In this document: positions 36,395 to 44,019 of the stretch, one piece after another | How positions within the stretch are numbered: the stretch's first letter is position 1 | How the letters are laid out: each line of letters begins with the position of its first letter | Assembly: GCA_963717115.1 (NCBI GenBank) | Contig: CAVQVO010000020.1 | Coordinates: forward strand, 496,001-560,000 | Reading direction: 5' to 3' | Source: JBBQUN01 sp963717115 | GTDB lineage: Bacteria; Actinomycetota; Acidimicrobiia; Acidimicrobiales; SZUA-35 | DNA length: 64,000 bases | Notes under the pieces: model-generated | Told to the model about the DNA's origin: nothing | The model's database searches: none | What the model saw: the letters and a program-made list of their open reading frames with translations, nothing else | Made by a program: the position numbers and the translations under genes

Positions 36395-37206
36395 CCGAGT
36401 CCCAACCCGCCGGCGAAGCCGCCGCTCCACCCGCCGGAGCACTGGTCGAAGGCGAGATGGTCCTGATCATCGACAACCGCGATCGCCGCTACCTCATCAC
36501 GCTCAAGGCCGGCGATGCCTTCCACTCCCACGCCGGCGTCCTCGACCACCAGACCATGATCGGTCGGGCCGAGGGATCCGAGGTGGCAACGACGCGCGGA
36601 CAGAAGTTCCGGGCCTTTCGGCCGACGCTCGAGGAGTTCATCCTGTCGATGCCCCGAGGGGCCCAGGTCATCTACCCGAAAGACCTGGGGCCCATGCTCA
36701 TGCTCGCCGACATCGGCCCCGGCATGAAGGTCTTCGAGTCGGGCATCGGATCCGGCGCCCTGTCGATGACCCTCCTGCGCGCCGGGGCCGACATCACCGG
36801 CTACGAGCTCCGCGAGGATTTCGCGTCCCGGGCCAAGAAGAACGTCGAGGCCTTCCTCGGGCCCGACGTGCTCGACCGCTACTCGGTCGAGATCCGCAGT
36901 GCGTACGAGGGAATCGATGGACACGACTTCGATCGTGTCCTGCTCGACCTCCCCGAGCCCTGGCAGGTCGTCCCCCACGCCGAACTGGCGTTGCGGCCCG
37001 GGGGTGTGTTCGTCGCCTACACCCCCTCGATCACCCAGGCGATGCGGCTGAAGGAGGCGCTCGACGCCACCCGATTCACCGAGCACAAGACCATCGAGGT
37101 CCTCAATCGCGGCTGGCACATCGAGGGTCAGGCCGTTCGACCCGACCATCGGATGGTCGCCCACACCGCCTTCCTCACCCGGGCCCGACTGCTCGCTCCC
37201 GTCTGA
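36391..37206 (+). CDS. trmI: tRNA (adenine-58-N1)-methyltransferase
   Basis: A 271-residue SAM-dependent methyltransferase. The N-terminal beta domain (DRRYLITLKAGDAFHSHAG) precedes the Rossmann core with VFESGIGSGALSM as the SAM motif. The catalytic segment is RVLLDLPEPWQ, and RPDHRMVAHTAFLTRAR forms the end. It makes m1A58 in the T-loop. ATG overlaps the TtuA stop. In Thermus m1A58 favours s2T54 formation, so the two enzymes belong together. Confidence 0.92.
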   Translation: MTESQPAGEAAAPPAGALVEGEMVLIIDNRDRRYLITLKAGDAFHSHAGVLDHQTMIGRAEGSEVATTRGQKFRAFRPTLEEFILSMPRGAQVIYPKDLGPMLMLADIGPGMKVFESGIGSGALSMTLLRAGADITGYELREDFASRAKKNVEAFLGPDVLDRYSVEIRSAYEGIDGHDFDRVLLDLPEPWQVVPHAELALRPGGVFVAYTPSITQAMRLKEALDATRFTEHKTIEVLNRGWHIEGQAVRPDHRMVAHTAFLTRARLLAPV

Positions 37207-37419
37207 GGCGAGCGTTCCCCCTCGTCCGTCTTCGCCTCAACTGCATCGGCGAGACGCCGATGGACCCGCACACGCTGCGGTGACCCGATGGTGTTCTCCC
37301 CACCATCGGCCACCCGGCGCCGCTCGCCGATCGGCGATCACCGGACGCTCCCGCGCTCGGCAACCCACCGATCGAACCGAAACCGCCCGGCCCGAGGGCC
37401 GGCGGGGGCAGAAGTCCTC

Positions 37420-37470
37420 GGAGCCCCGACCGCCTGCCGGTCGGGGCTCCGGGCGTTCCGACCGGTGTTT
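37420..37470 (+). terminator. Intrinsic terminator after the tRNA modification operon
   Basis: A 12-bp perfect stem (GGAGCCCCGACC with GGTCGGGGCTCC, loop GCCTGCC, 37420-37450) is followed after 16 bases by TTTT. It isolates the acyl-CoA synthetase gene from the upstream operon. Confidence 0.75.
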
Positions 37471-37498
37471 TGAGGCGCCGGACCGACCCGTCTAGGTT
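37469..37498 (+). promoter_or_regulatory. Promoter of the acyl-CoA synthetase gene
   Basis: TTGAGG (37469-37474) and TAGGTT (37493-37498) are separated by 18 bases. The gene starts at 37571 with GAGGGA upstream, so this transcript has a leader of about 65 bases, unlike many neighbours. Confidence 0.5.
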
Positions 37499-37570
37499 GG
37501 CGACGACCATGACGAGACGAGCGGTTCGAGGGACCGGCCGCCGTCGACCGACGAGCTCTGAGGGAGCGCG

Positions 37571-39136
37571 ATGTATCCAGGCATCTGGGCAGCCGAACGA
37601 CCCGACCATCCCGCCGTGATCATGGCGGGATCCGGTCTGACACAGACCTACGGTGAACTCGACGCCCGAAGCAACCAATTGGCGCACCTGTTCCGATCCC
37701 TCGGGCTCGAACGAGGTGACCACGTCGCCCTCTTCATGGAGAACCAGCCGGCGTTCATGGAGGTCTGCTGGGCGGCCCTGCGGTCGGGGCTCTACATCAC
37801 CGCGATCAACAGCTACCTCTCGGCGCCCGAGGTCTCCTACATCGTCGACGACTGCGATGCCGAGGTCGTGATCACCTCCCGGGCCAAGGCCGAGGTGGCG
37901 TCGGCCGTGATCGCCGGCGACGACCGACCCACCAAGGTCCGATCGTGGCTGATGGTGGCCGCCGGAGGCGATGACGGTGTTCCCGACGGCTTCGAGGACT
38001 ACGACCAGGCGCTGGCCGGTCGACCGACCACGAAGATCGACGACGAGTCCAACGGCACGATCATGCTCTACAGCTCGGGCACGACGGGGCGGCCCAAGGG
38101 CGTGCTCCGGCCGCTCCCCATCGATCCGGTCGAGCAGGGCGACCCCCGCAGCGCCGCGCTGCCGGTGACCTACGGCTACGGACCCGACATGGTCTATCTC
38201 TCGCCGGCGCCGATGTACCACGCGGCGCCGCTGGCGTTCTCGCTGGCGGTGCACCGAGCCGGGGGAACGCTGGTCATCATGGAGAAGTTCGACGAGCGGA
38301 TGGCCCTGGTGGCGATCGAGCGCTACCGCGTGACCCACAGCCAATGGGTCCCGACCATGTTCGTCCGCATGCTGAAGTTGCCCGTCGAGGAACGCGCCGC
38401 CCACGACCTGTCGTCGCTCCAGGTGGCGATCCATGCCGCCGCTCCCTGTCCGGTGCCGGTCAAGCACCAGATGATCGAGTGGTGGGGACCGATCCTCTAC
38501 GAGTACTACGCCGGCACCGAGGGGATCGGCTCGACGTTCATCACCTCCGAGGAGTGGTTGGCCAAACCGGGCTCGGTCGGGACCTGCCGGCAGGGGGTGC
38601 TCCACATCGTCGATGCCGAGGGCAACGATCTGCCGGCCGGCGAGACGGGCGCCGTCTACTTCAGCGGGAGCCTCGAGTTCGAGTACCACAAGGCCCCCGA
38701 GAAGACCGCCGAATCCCGCCTCGACGGCGGACGGGCCACCCTCGGCGACGTGGGCTACGTCGACGAGGACGGCTATCTCTTCCTGACCGATCGCAAGGCA
38801 TTCATGATCATCTCGGGCGGGGTCAACATCTACCCGCAGGAGATCGAGGACGTCCTGATCGTCCACCCGGTCGTCGCCGACGTCGCGGTCTTCGGCGTCC
38901 CCGACGAGGTCATGGGCGAGTCGGTGAAGGCGGCCGTGCAACTCCGCCCGGGCCACGAGGCGGGCGAGGCGATGGAACGGGAGCTGCTCGACTATCTGCG
39001 GGAGCGGATCGCCCACTACAAGGTCCCCCGCTCGATCGACTTCCACGACGAGCTCCCGCGACTCCCCACCGGCAAGCTCTACAAGCGCCTGCTCCGCGAT
39101 CGGTACTGGGGCAAGTCCGGAACCTCCATCGTGTAG
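37571..39136 (+). CDS. Acyl-CoA synthetase (AMP-forming), paralogue of 9913-11457
   Basis: A 521-residue ANL ligase: LYSSGTTGRPKGVLRPLP, YLSPAPMYHAAPLAF, YYAGTEGIGSTF, LGDVGYVDEDGYLFLTDRK and LPTGKLYKRLLRDRYWG. The whole layout follows the synthetase at 9913 segment by segment, both beginning MYPG. A recent or functionally similar duplicate is likely. It activates an unknown acid as an acyl-adenylate and makes the CoA thioester. GAGGGA precedes the ATG. Confidence 0.9.
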   Translation: MYPGIWAAERPDHPAVIMAGSGLTQTYGELDARSNQLAHLFRSLGLERGDHVALFMENQPAFMEVCWAALRSGLYITAINSYLSAPEVSYIVDDCDAEVVITSRAKAEVASAVIAGDDRPTKVRSWLMVAAGGDDGVPDGFEDYDQALAGRPTTKIDDESNGTIMLYSSGTTGRPKGVLRPLPIDPVEQGDPRSAALPVTYGYGPDMVYLSPAPMYHAAPLAFSLAVHRAGGTLVIMEKFDERMALVAIERYRVTHSQWVPTMFVRMLKLPVEERAAHDLSSLQVAIHAAAPCPVPVKHQMIEWWGPILYEYYAGTEGIGSTFITSEEWLAKPGSVGTCRQGVLHIVDAEGNDLPAGETGAVYFSGSLEFEYHKAPEKTAESRLDGGRATLGDVGYVDEDGYLFLTDRKAFMIISGGVNIYPQEIEDVLIVHPVVADVAVFGVPDEVMGESVKAAVQLRPGHEAGEAMERELLDYLRERIAHYKVPRSIDFHDELPRLPTGKLYKRLLRDRYWGKSGTSIV

Positions 39137-39172
39137 AGAACCGCCGCCGGTGCGGGTCGCTACCGTGGGCGG

Positions 39173-41947
39173 ATGACGACAGGCGAACCCGGAAGTCTTG
39201 CGGTGTCGCTCCCAGCGACGGAGCGACGCAATCAGGAACTGCGTGACGACATCCGTCGGCTCGGGTTCCAGCTCGGTCAGACCATCACCCGACAGGAGGG
39301 CGACGAGTTCCTCGAGCTGGTCGAGCGGGTGCGGGTGCTGGCCCGAACGCTGCGCCGCGATCATGACGAGCAGGCCGGCGTCGAACTCACCGACGTGCTG
39401 GCCAACGCCACGGTGATCGACGCCATTCGCCTGGTGCGCGCCTTCACCACCTACTTCCACCTCGCCAATGTCGCCGAGCAGGTCCACCGCATCGAAGACC
39501 TCAACATCGCCAAGGACGCCTCGGGCCGTTTCGCCGAGGTCGTCGAGCGGTTGCTGGAACGGGGTTTCGACGGTGCCGGGGTCGAGTCGGCGTTCCGTCG
39601 CACCACGCTTCGACCGGTCTTCACCGCCCATCCGACCGAGGCGTCCCGACGGTCGGTGCTCGACAAGCTCGCCGAGATCGCCACCCTGATCGAACGCCGG
39701 GGGACCGATCGTGCAACGGCCACCGAACGCCGGCGTATCGACCGGCGGGTCGACGAACTCCTCGACGCCCTGTGGCAGACCGACGAGATCCGCCGTGAAC
39801 GCCCGACGCCCCTCGACGAGGCCCGGTCCTCGTTGTACTACCTCGAGCAGATGCTTCGCGACGGCCTGCCCCAGTTGTGGGCCGACATCGGCGCCACGCT
39901 GGCCGAGCACGGCATCCCCTCGGCCCCCGATCGGGCGCCGATCGTCTTCGGCAGCTGGGTCGGTGGTGACCGCGACGGGAATCCGAACGTGACACCGGCC
40001 GTGACCGAAGCCGTCGTCGGCCTGCACCGGTCGAGGGCGCTGCGGATCCTGCGCGACGACCTGTCGCAGTTGCGGGCCGAGATGAGCTCGTCGGAGCTGG
40101 TGCGTCCGGTCAGCGACGAGCTCCGGGCGATCGTCGAAGCCGACCGCACCCGGTACGCGCCGGTCTTCTCGGCCATCGGGCGCATCAATGCCGGCGAGTG
40201 GTACCGACTGCGTCTGGGCGTGATGCTCCACCGGCTCGAAGCGACCATCGAGGACCGCCCGGCGGGCTACGGCCATCCGAGCGAGCTCGACGCCGACCTC
40301 GCCGTTCTCGAGCGGTCCCTGCGAGCCAACGACGGGCAACGGATCGCCGATGGTCGCCTGGCCCAGAGCCGGATGCTGCTCGCCACGATCGGATTCCGGC
40401 TGGCCTCGCTCGACGTGCGAGAACACGCCCGACGACACCATCAGTCGTTGGGCTCGTTGTTCGGCGCCGCCGGCAGCGCCTACCCCGACGACCGGGCCGC
40501 CCGGACCGCGCTCCTGCTGAGCGAACTGACCTCGCGGCGCCCGCTCGCTCCGCCCGACGCCCCGGCCGACGACGACGACACCCTCTGGCTCTTCCGGATG
40601 CTCCGGCGCCTGCTCGACACCCACGGCGACGACCTCGTCGACAGCTACATCGTCTCGATGACCCAGGGCGTCGACGACATCCTGGCGCCGGTGCTGCTGG
40701 CCCGCGAGGTCGGGCTCGTTGATCCGTCGACCGGGGTGTCCCGGCTCGGTTTCGTGCCCCTGTTCGAGACCATCGACGACCTCCGCTCGATCGGGACGAC
40801 CCTGCGCCAGCTGCTCGGCATCGCCGGATACCGGCGACTCGTCGAGATGCGCGGGGGACTGCAGGAGGTGATGGTCGGCTACTCCGACTCGAACAAGGAC
40901 GGTGGGATCGCCACCTCGCAATGGGAGATCCACAAGGCCCTCCGCGAGATCCGCGACGTCGCAGCCGAGACCGGGGTCCGGATCCGCGTGTTCCACGGCC
41001 GTGGTGGCACCGTCGGTCGTGGCGGTGGACCGACCCACGAGGCCATCCTGTCGCAGCCATCGGGGGTCATCGACGGCGAGGTCAAGATCACCGAGCAGGG
41101 TGAGGTCATCGCCGACAAGTACGGGCGCCCCGACATCGCGCACCGCAACCTCGACCTCGCCCTGTCGGCGGTCCTCGAAGCCACGGTGGCCCGCCGGCAC
41201 CCGAGCCATCCGAACGAGACGATCGCCCGATGGTCCGAGGTGATGGAGATGGTGTCGGCCTCGTCCTACGCCGCCTACCGGCGCTTCGTCGAGGACCCGC
41301 AGCTCCCGGCCTACTTCGCCTCGTCGACCCCGGTCGAGGAGCTGGGCGGGATGAACATCGGTTCCCGCCCGGCCCGACGGGGGAGCGGTGCGCCGGGGAT
41401 CGACGACCTGCGGGCCATTCCGTGGGTGTTCGGCTGGACCCAGAGCCGCCAGATCATCCCGGGCTGGTTCGGGGTCGGTTCGGGTCTCGAGGCCGCGGTG
41501 GCCGCGGGCCACGGCGACGAGCTGACCGACATGTTCGAGCACTGGACGTTCTTCCAGACCTTCCTGGCCAACGTCGAGATGACGCTGGCCAAGACCGACC
41601 TCGGGATCGCCCGGCGCTACGTCGAGGCGCTGGTGCCCGACGACCAGCGACCGCTGTTCGACGTGGTCGAGGACGAGCATGCCCGCACCATCGCCGAACT
41701 GGGGCGGGTGACCGGTCGACCGCTGCTCGGCAACCTCCCGATCCTGCGACGGACGCTGGGAATCCGGGCGGTCTATCTGGACCCGCTGCACATGCTCCAG
41801 ATCGACCTGCTCGCCAAGACCCGCCGCAGCGCCGGTGCCCGTCGCACCGGCCCGGAGGTGGCCGACACCGAAGACGAACGGCGGCTCCGGCGGGCCCTGC
41901 TCCTCACGGTCAATGGCGTCGCGGCCGGGATGCGCAACACCGGATGA
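39173..41947 (+). CDS. ppc: Phosphoenolpyruvate carboxylase
   Basis: A 924-residue PEP carboxylase that forms oxaloacetate from PEP and bicarbonate. Seen are VFTAHPTEASRRS (catalytic His), SWVGGDRDGNPNV, GYSDSNKDGG, the glycine-rich FHGRGGTVGRGGGP, and RAIPWVFGWTQSR near the C-terminus, which ends in the conserved NTG. Length is normal. TACCGT at 39161-39166 lies 6 bases before the ATG. With pyruvate kinase in the same window it is a branch point at PEP. The 3' side holds GGCCGGCGCCGGCC (41949-41962), a GC palindrome without a T-run. Confidence 0.96.
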   Translation: MTTGEPGSLAVSLPATERRNQELRDDIRRLGFQLGQTITRQEGDEFLELVERVRVLARTLRRDHDEQAGVELTDVLANATVIDAIRLVRAFTTYFHLANVAEQVHRIEDLNIAKDASGRFAEVVERLLERGFDGAGVESAFRRTTLRPVFTAHPTEASRRSVLDKLAEIATLIERRGTDRATATERRRIDRRVDELLDALWQTDEIRRERPTPLDEARSSLYYLEQMLRDGLPQLWADIGATLAEHGIPSAPDRAPIVFGSWVGGDRDGNPNVTPAVTEAVVGLHRSRALRILRDDLSQLRAEMSSSELVRPVSDELRAIVEADRTRYAPVFSAIGRINAGEWYRLRLGVMLHRLEATIEDRPAGYGHPSELDADLAVLERSLRANDGQRIADGRLAQSRMLLATIGFRLASLDVREHARRHHQSLGSLFGAAGSAYPDDRAARTALLLSELTSRRPLAPPDAPADDDDTLWLFRMLRRLLDTHGDDLVDSYIVSMTQGVDDILAPVLLAREVGLVDPSTGVSRLGFVPLFETIDDLRSIGTTLRQLLGIAGYRRLVEMRGGLQEVMVGYSDSNKDGGIATSQWEIHKALREIRDVAAETGVRIRVFHGRGGTVGRGGGPTHEAILSQPSGVIDGEVKITEQGEVIADKYGRPDIAHRNLDLALSAVLEATVARRHPSHPNETIARWSEVMEMVSASSYAAYRRFVEDPQLPAYFASSTPVEELGGMNIGSRPARRGSGAPGIDDLRAIPWVFGWTQSRQIIPGWFGVGSGLEAAVAAGHGDELTDMFEHWTFFQTFLANVEMTLAKTDLGIARRYVEALVPDDQRPLFDVVEDEHARTIAELGRVTGRPLLGNLPILRRTLGIRAVYLDPLHMLQIDLLAKTRRSAGARRTGPEVADTEDERRLRRALLLTVNGVAAGMRNTG

Positions 41948-42036
41948 TGGCCGGCGCCGGCCTGGTGCCGTCGCCCGGGGCGGCGCCCGTGGGGCGTGCC
42001 GCCGCAGAGGCGAGGAACCGTCCTAGTCTGAACCGC

Positions 42037-42105
42037 GTGTCTGCCTGCCCCGCACCGCTCCTCGGTATCCGTCCCCTCCCAACGACCGCGTGGAAGGCTT
42101 CATGA
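42037..42105 (+). CDS. Possible 22-residue leader ORF
   Basis: GTG at 42037 lies 7 bases after TAGTCT (42024-42029), the leaderless arrangement common in this window. The frame encodes 22 residues starting VSACPAPLLGIRPL and stops at a TGA (42103-42105) that overlaps the ATG of the next gene. It is too short to judge by composition; it may only couple translation of the downstream gene. Confidence 0.35.
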   Translation: MSACPAPLLGIRPLPTTAWKAS

Positions 42106-42686
42106 CCGTGGATCGAATCGAACGACACGACATGGTGAATGCCGTCGGACTCACCGTGGCCCTGCTCGCGATGGCGCTCGGTCTGGTCTTCGGGGCTCGT
42201 GCCCTGTTCAACACCGTCAACGACGGGCTCACCGAATCGACCGACAGCCAGGAGAAGATCGATGCCGCGGCGGCCCGGGCCGCCGAAGAGGCAGCGGCGG
42301 CCGAGGGCGATCCGGCCGTCGAGACCGACACGACGACCACGCTGCCCGTCGAGGAGACCACCACGACGGCGCCGGCGCCCGTGATCCGGCCCCCGGCCGA
42401 GGTGACCGTCCGGGTCTCCAACTCGGCCCGCCGGGCCGGTGTCGCCGGTGCGGGCACCGAGATCCTGGCGCAGGCCGGCTATGCGTCGCTGAGTCCGAAG
42501 AACGGGCCGACGATCGCCAACAGCGTCGTCTACTACGTCGAGGGCTTCGATGCCGACGCGTCGGCGGTGGCCCGCCTGCTCAACATGGCCGAGACCGCAG
42601 TGGCCCCGATGCCCGCCGATCCGGGCATCCCGATCGATGGCGCCCAGTTGGTGATCATCCTCGGCGAGGACACCACCGTCGGCTGA
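42102..42686 (+). CDS. LytR C-terminal domain protein with N-terminal membrane anchor
   Basis: A 194-residue protein. A membrane span (AVGLTVALLAMALGLVFGA, about residues 14-32) is followed by an Ala/Glu/Thr-rich linker. The C-terminal LytR_C domain contains VTVRVSNSARRAGVAGAGTE and YYVEGFDADASAVARLL. This domain occurs at the end of LytR-CpsA-Psr enzymes and alone in actinobacteria, and faces the cell wall. The ATG overlaps the stop of a possible leader ORF; GGAAGG is 5 bases upstream. Confidence 0.8.
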   Translation: MTVDRIERHDMVNAVGLTVALLAMALGLVFGARALFNTVNDGLTESTDSQEKIDAAAARAAEEAAAAEGDPAVETDTTTTLPVEETTTTAPAPVIRPPAEVTVRVSNSARRAGVAGAGTEILAQAGYASLSPKNGPTIANSVVYYVEGFDADASAVARLLNMAETAVAPMPADPGIPIDGAQLVIILGEDTTVG

Positions 42687-42739
42687 GCGAGGTTCGAGCT
42701 CGAACACCACCCGGTACCCCACAGAAAGAGGATCACCCA

Positions 42740-43219
42740 ATGGGAACGTTCCACGAATTCACGATGTCATCCATCACCGGTGACGACGTCGACTTCCACG
42801 ACTTCGAGGGCCAGGTCTGCCTGGTCGTCAACGTCGCCTCGAAATGAGGCCTCACCCCTCAGTACGCAGGTCTGCGTGCGCTTCATCACGACTTCACCGA
42901 CCAGGGATTCGTCGTCCTGGGGTTTCCCTGTAATCAGTTCGCCGACCAGGAGCCGGGCTCCGACGCCGAGATCCTCGAGTTCGTCCGCTCCACGTTCGAC
43001 GTCGACTTCCCGATGTTCTCCAAGATCGAGGTCAACGGCGACGGAGCGACTCCGCTCTACCGGTACCTCACGTCGACCCTGCCCGCCGAGGACGGCAGCA
43101 ACGACATCGCCTGGAACTTCACGAAGTTCCTGATCGGCCGCGACGGCGAGCCCATCGCCCGGTTCGGTCCCCAGGTCACCCCCGACGAGATCCGCGCCGA
43201 GCTCCCCCAGCACCTCTGA
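42740..43219 (+). CDS. Glutathione peroxidase, predicted selenoprotein (Sec36 encoded by TGA 42845-42847)
   Basis: From ATG 42740 the frame gives the GPx N-terminus and then LVVNVASK, the TGA at 42845-42847, and GLTPQYAGLRAL without any shift. In homologues this position is the catalytic Cys or Sec (NVASxCGLTPQY). Afterwards come LGFPCNQFADQEPG (Gln70 of the triad) and WNFTKFLIGRDG (Trp and Asn), ending at 43219 with a normal 159-residue length. A hairpin with GGUC loop follows the TGA at the distance of bacterial SECIS elements. It reduces peroxides using thiol. Standard calling would yield only fragments. selA/B/C/D are not in the window. Confidence 0.88.
42845..42879 (+). promoter_or_regulatory. 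Bacterial SECIS element after the UGA
   Basis: After the UGA (42845-42847), a stem GTACGCA (42862-42868) pairs with TGCGTGC (42873-42879), including one G-U pair, around the tetraloop GGTC (42869-42872). GCAGGTCTGC is identical to the apical part of the E. coli fdhF SECIS, which SelB binds. The apical loop is about 21 bases after the UGA. Confidence 0.85.
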
Positions 43220-43253
43220 GCCACCCCAGCCCCACCCCACCCCCTTCCCCCAG

Positions 43254-43301
43254 GATTTCGAGAGCCTGAGCGCCGAAACTGGCGCTCAGACGCTCGAAAT
43301 C
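43254..43301. terminator. Bidirectional two-part hairpin between GPx and NUDIX genes
   Basis: GATTTCGAG pairs with CTCGAAATC (outer, 9 bp) and CTGAGCGCC pairs with GGCGCTCAG (inner, 9 bp), with a 3x3 internal loop and a 6-base apex. It lies between convergent stops and lacks a T-run. Confidence 0.7.
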
Positions 43302-43337
43302 GGCGGGGAGGGGCGGGCCGGACGCGTCGCGGGCCGC

Positions 43338-43853
43338 TCAGGGTCGGTCGACGGGGTCGACGGTGAGGTCGAGGGGTGGATCGGGGTGGTCGCCGGCCAC
43401 CAGGGCGCCGAGCAATTCGGGAAGCCGGGGCGGGAGGAAGGGTCCGTCGTGGGCCTGGACCTCCTCGAGCGTCCACCAGCGCGAGCCCCGGAACGCGAGG
43501 GCCTCGAGGAACTCGAGGCCGCGGGGGAGTTCGATCTCGGACTGCTTCGTCCACGCCACGTGGATGACCTCGTCCTGGTCGAAGAAGATGCCCCCGAAGG
43601 TGAACTCGACGTGCTGGGTCCACACGATGGGCCCGACCTCGGTGACCGACGGGTCGAATCCTCCTTCCTCGGCGAGCTCTCGCAACGCGGTCTCGGCCGA
43701 GGTCTCGGATCCCTCGATCCCGCCACCGGGGATCTCCCACCAGGGGGGCTTGGAGGGATCGTTGGGGTCCGAGGCCTCGATCAGGAAGACGCGGCGATCG
43801 GGGCCGAGGAGCACGACACGGGAGGCGTTGCGACGCAGGATCCACTGGGGCAC
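43338..43853 (-). CDS. NUDIX hydrolase
   Basis: A 171-residue NUDIX protein. The Nudix box GGGIEGSETSAETALRELAEEGG (residues 43-65) matches GX5EX7REUXEEXGU. VVLLGPDRRVFLIEASDP precedes it and FTFGGIFFDQDEV follows. It hydrolyses a nucleoside diphosphate linked to another group; the substrate is unknown. GTG start with TAGGGT (43860-43865) 6 bases upstream on the minus strand. Confidence 0.85.
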   Translation of the reverse strand: MPQWILRRNASRVVLLGPDRRVFLIEASDPNDPSKPPWWEIPGGGIEGSETSAETALRELAEEGGFDPSVTEVGPIVWTQHVEFTFGGIFFDQDEVIHVAWTKQSEIELPRGLEFLEALAFRGSRWWTLEEVQAHDGPFLPPRLPELLGALVAGDHPDPPLDLTVDPVDRP

Positions 43854-44019
43854 CGGGAGACCCTACTGTTCGCGCGACGCCTCGACCGAACGAGAGCGCG
43901 GGAGCCGATCGGTCGGGGCGCAGCGTGACGTGGCGCACCGACTCGACGCTCCGGTGACGAGGTGCCACGATGCGTCGGTGGTCGATGACGTTGCGCCGGA
44001 GTCCGACGAGGAGCCCTCG

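Larger units (their letters stand above)
37207..37570. other. 364-base intergenic region with serial hairpins
   Basis: No gene is supported here. Perfect stems occur at 37244-37262 (8 bp, CATCGGCG arm), 37287-37307 (7 bp, GATGGTG arm) and 37324-37337 (palindrome TCGCCGATCGGCGA), followed by the terminator at 37420-37470 and the next promoter. The series could be the 3' end of the TrmI transcript or a short structured RNA. Confidence 0.5.

Noticed and set aside
37509..37570. Short ATG ORF between promoter and the second acyl-CoA synthetase
   Set aside because: It has no ribosome site and overlaps the synthetase start in another frame. The GAGGGA site clearly belongs to the ATG at 37571.
37175..41791. 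A 1538-codon open frame on the minus strand
   Set aside because: It runs antisense through an acyl-CoA synthetase gene and ppc, both with full family motifs. Its product is Arg/Gly/Asp-rich without domains, a typical artefact of GC-rich coding DNA.
42780..43133. Alternative-frame ORF across the GPx TGA
   Set aside because: Its translation is Ser/Arg/Thr-rich without homology. The GPx frame is conserved on both sides of the TGA, so readthrough rather than this frame explains the region.
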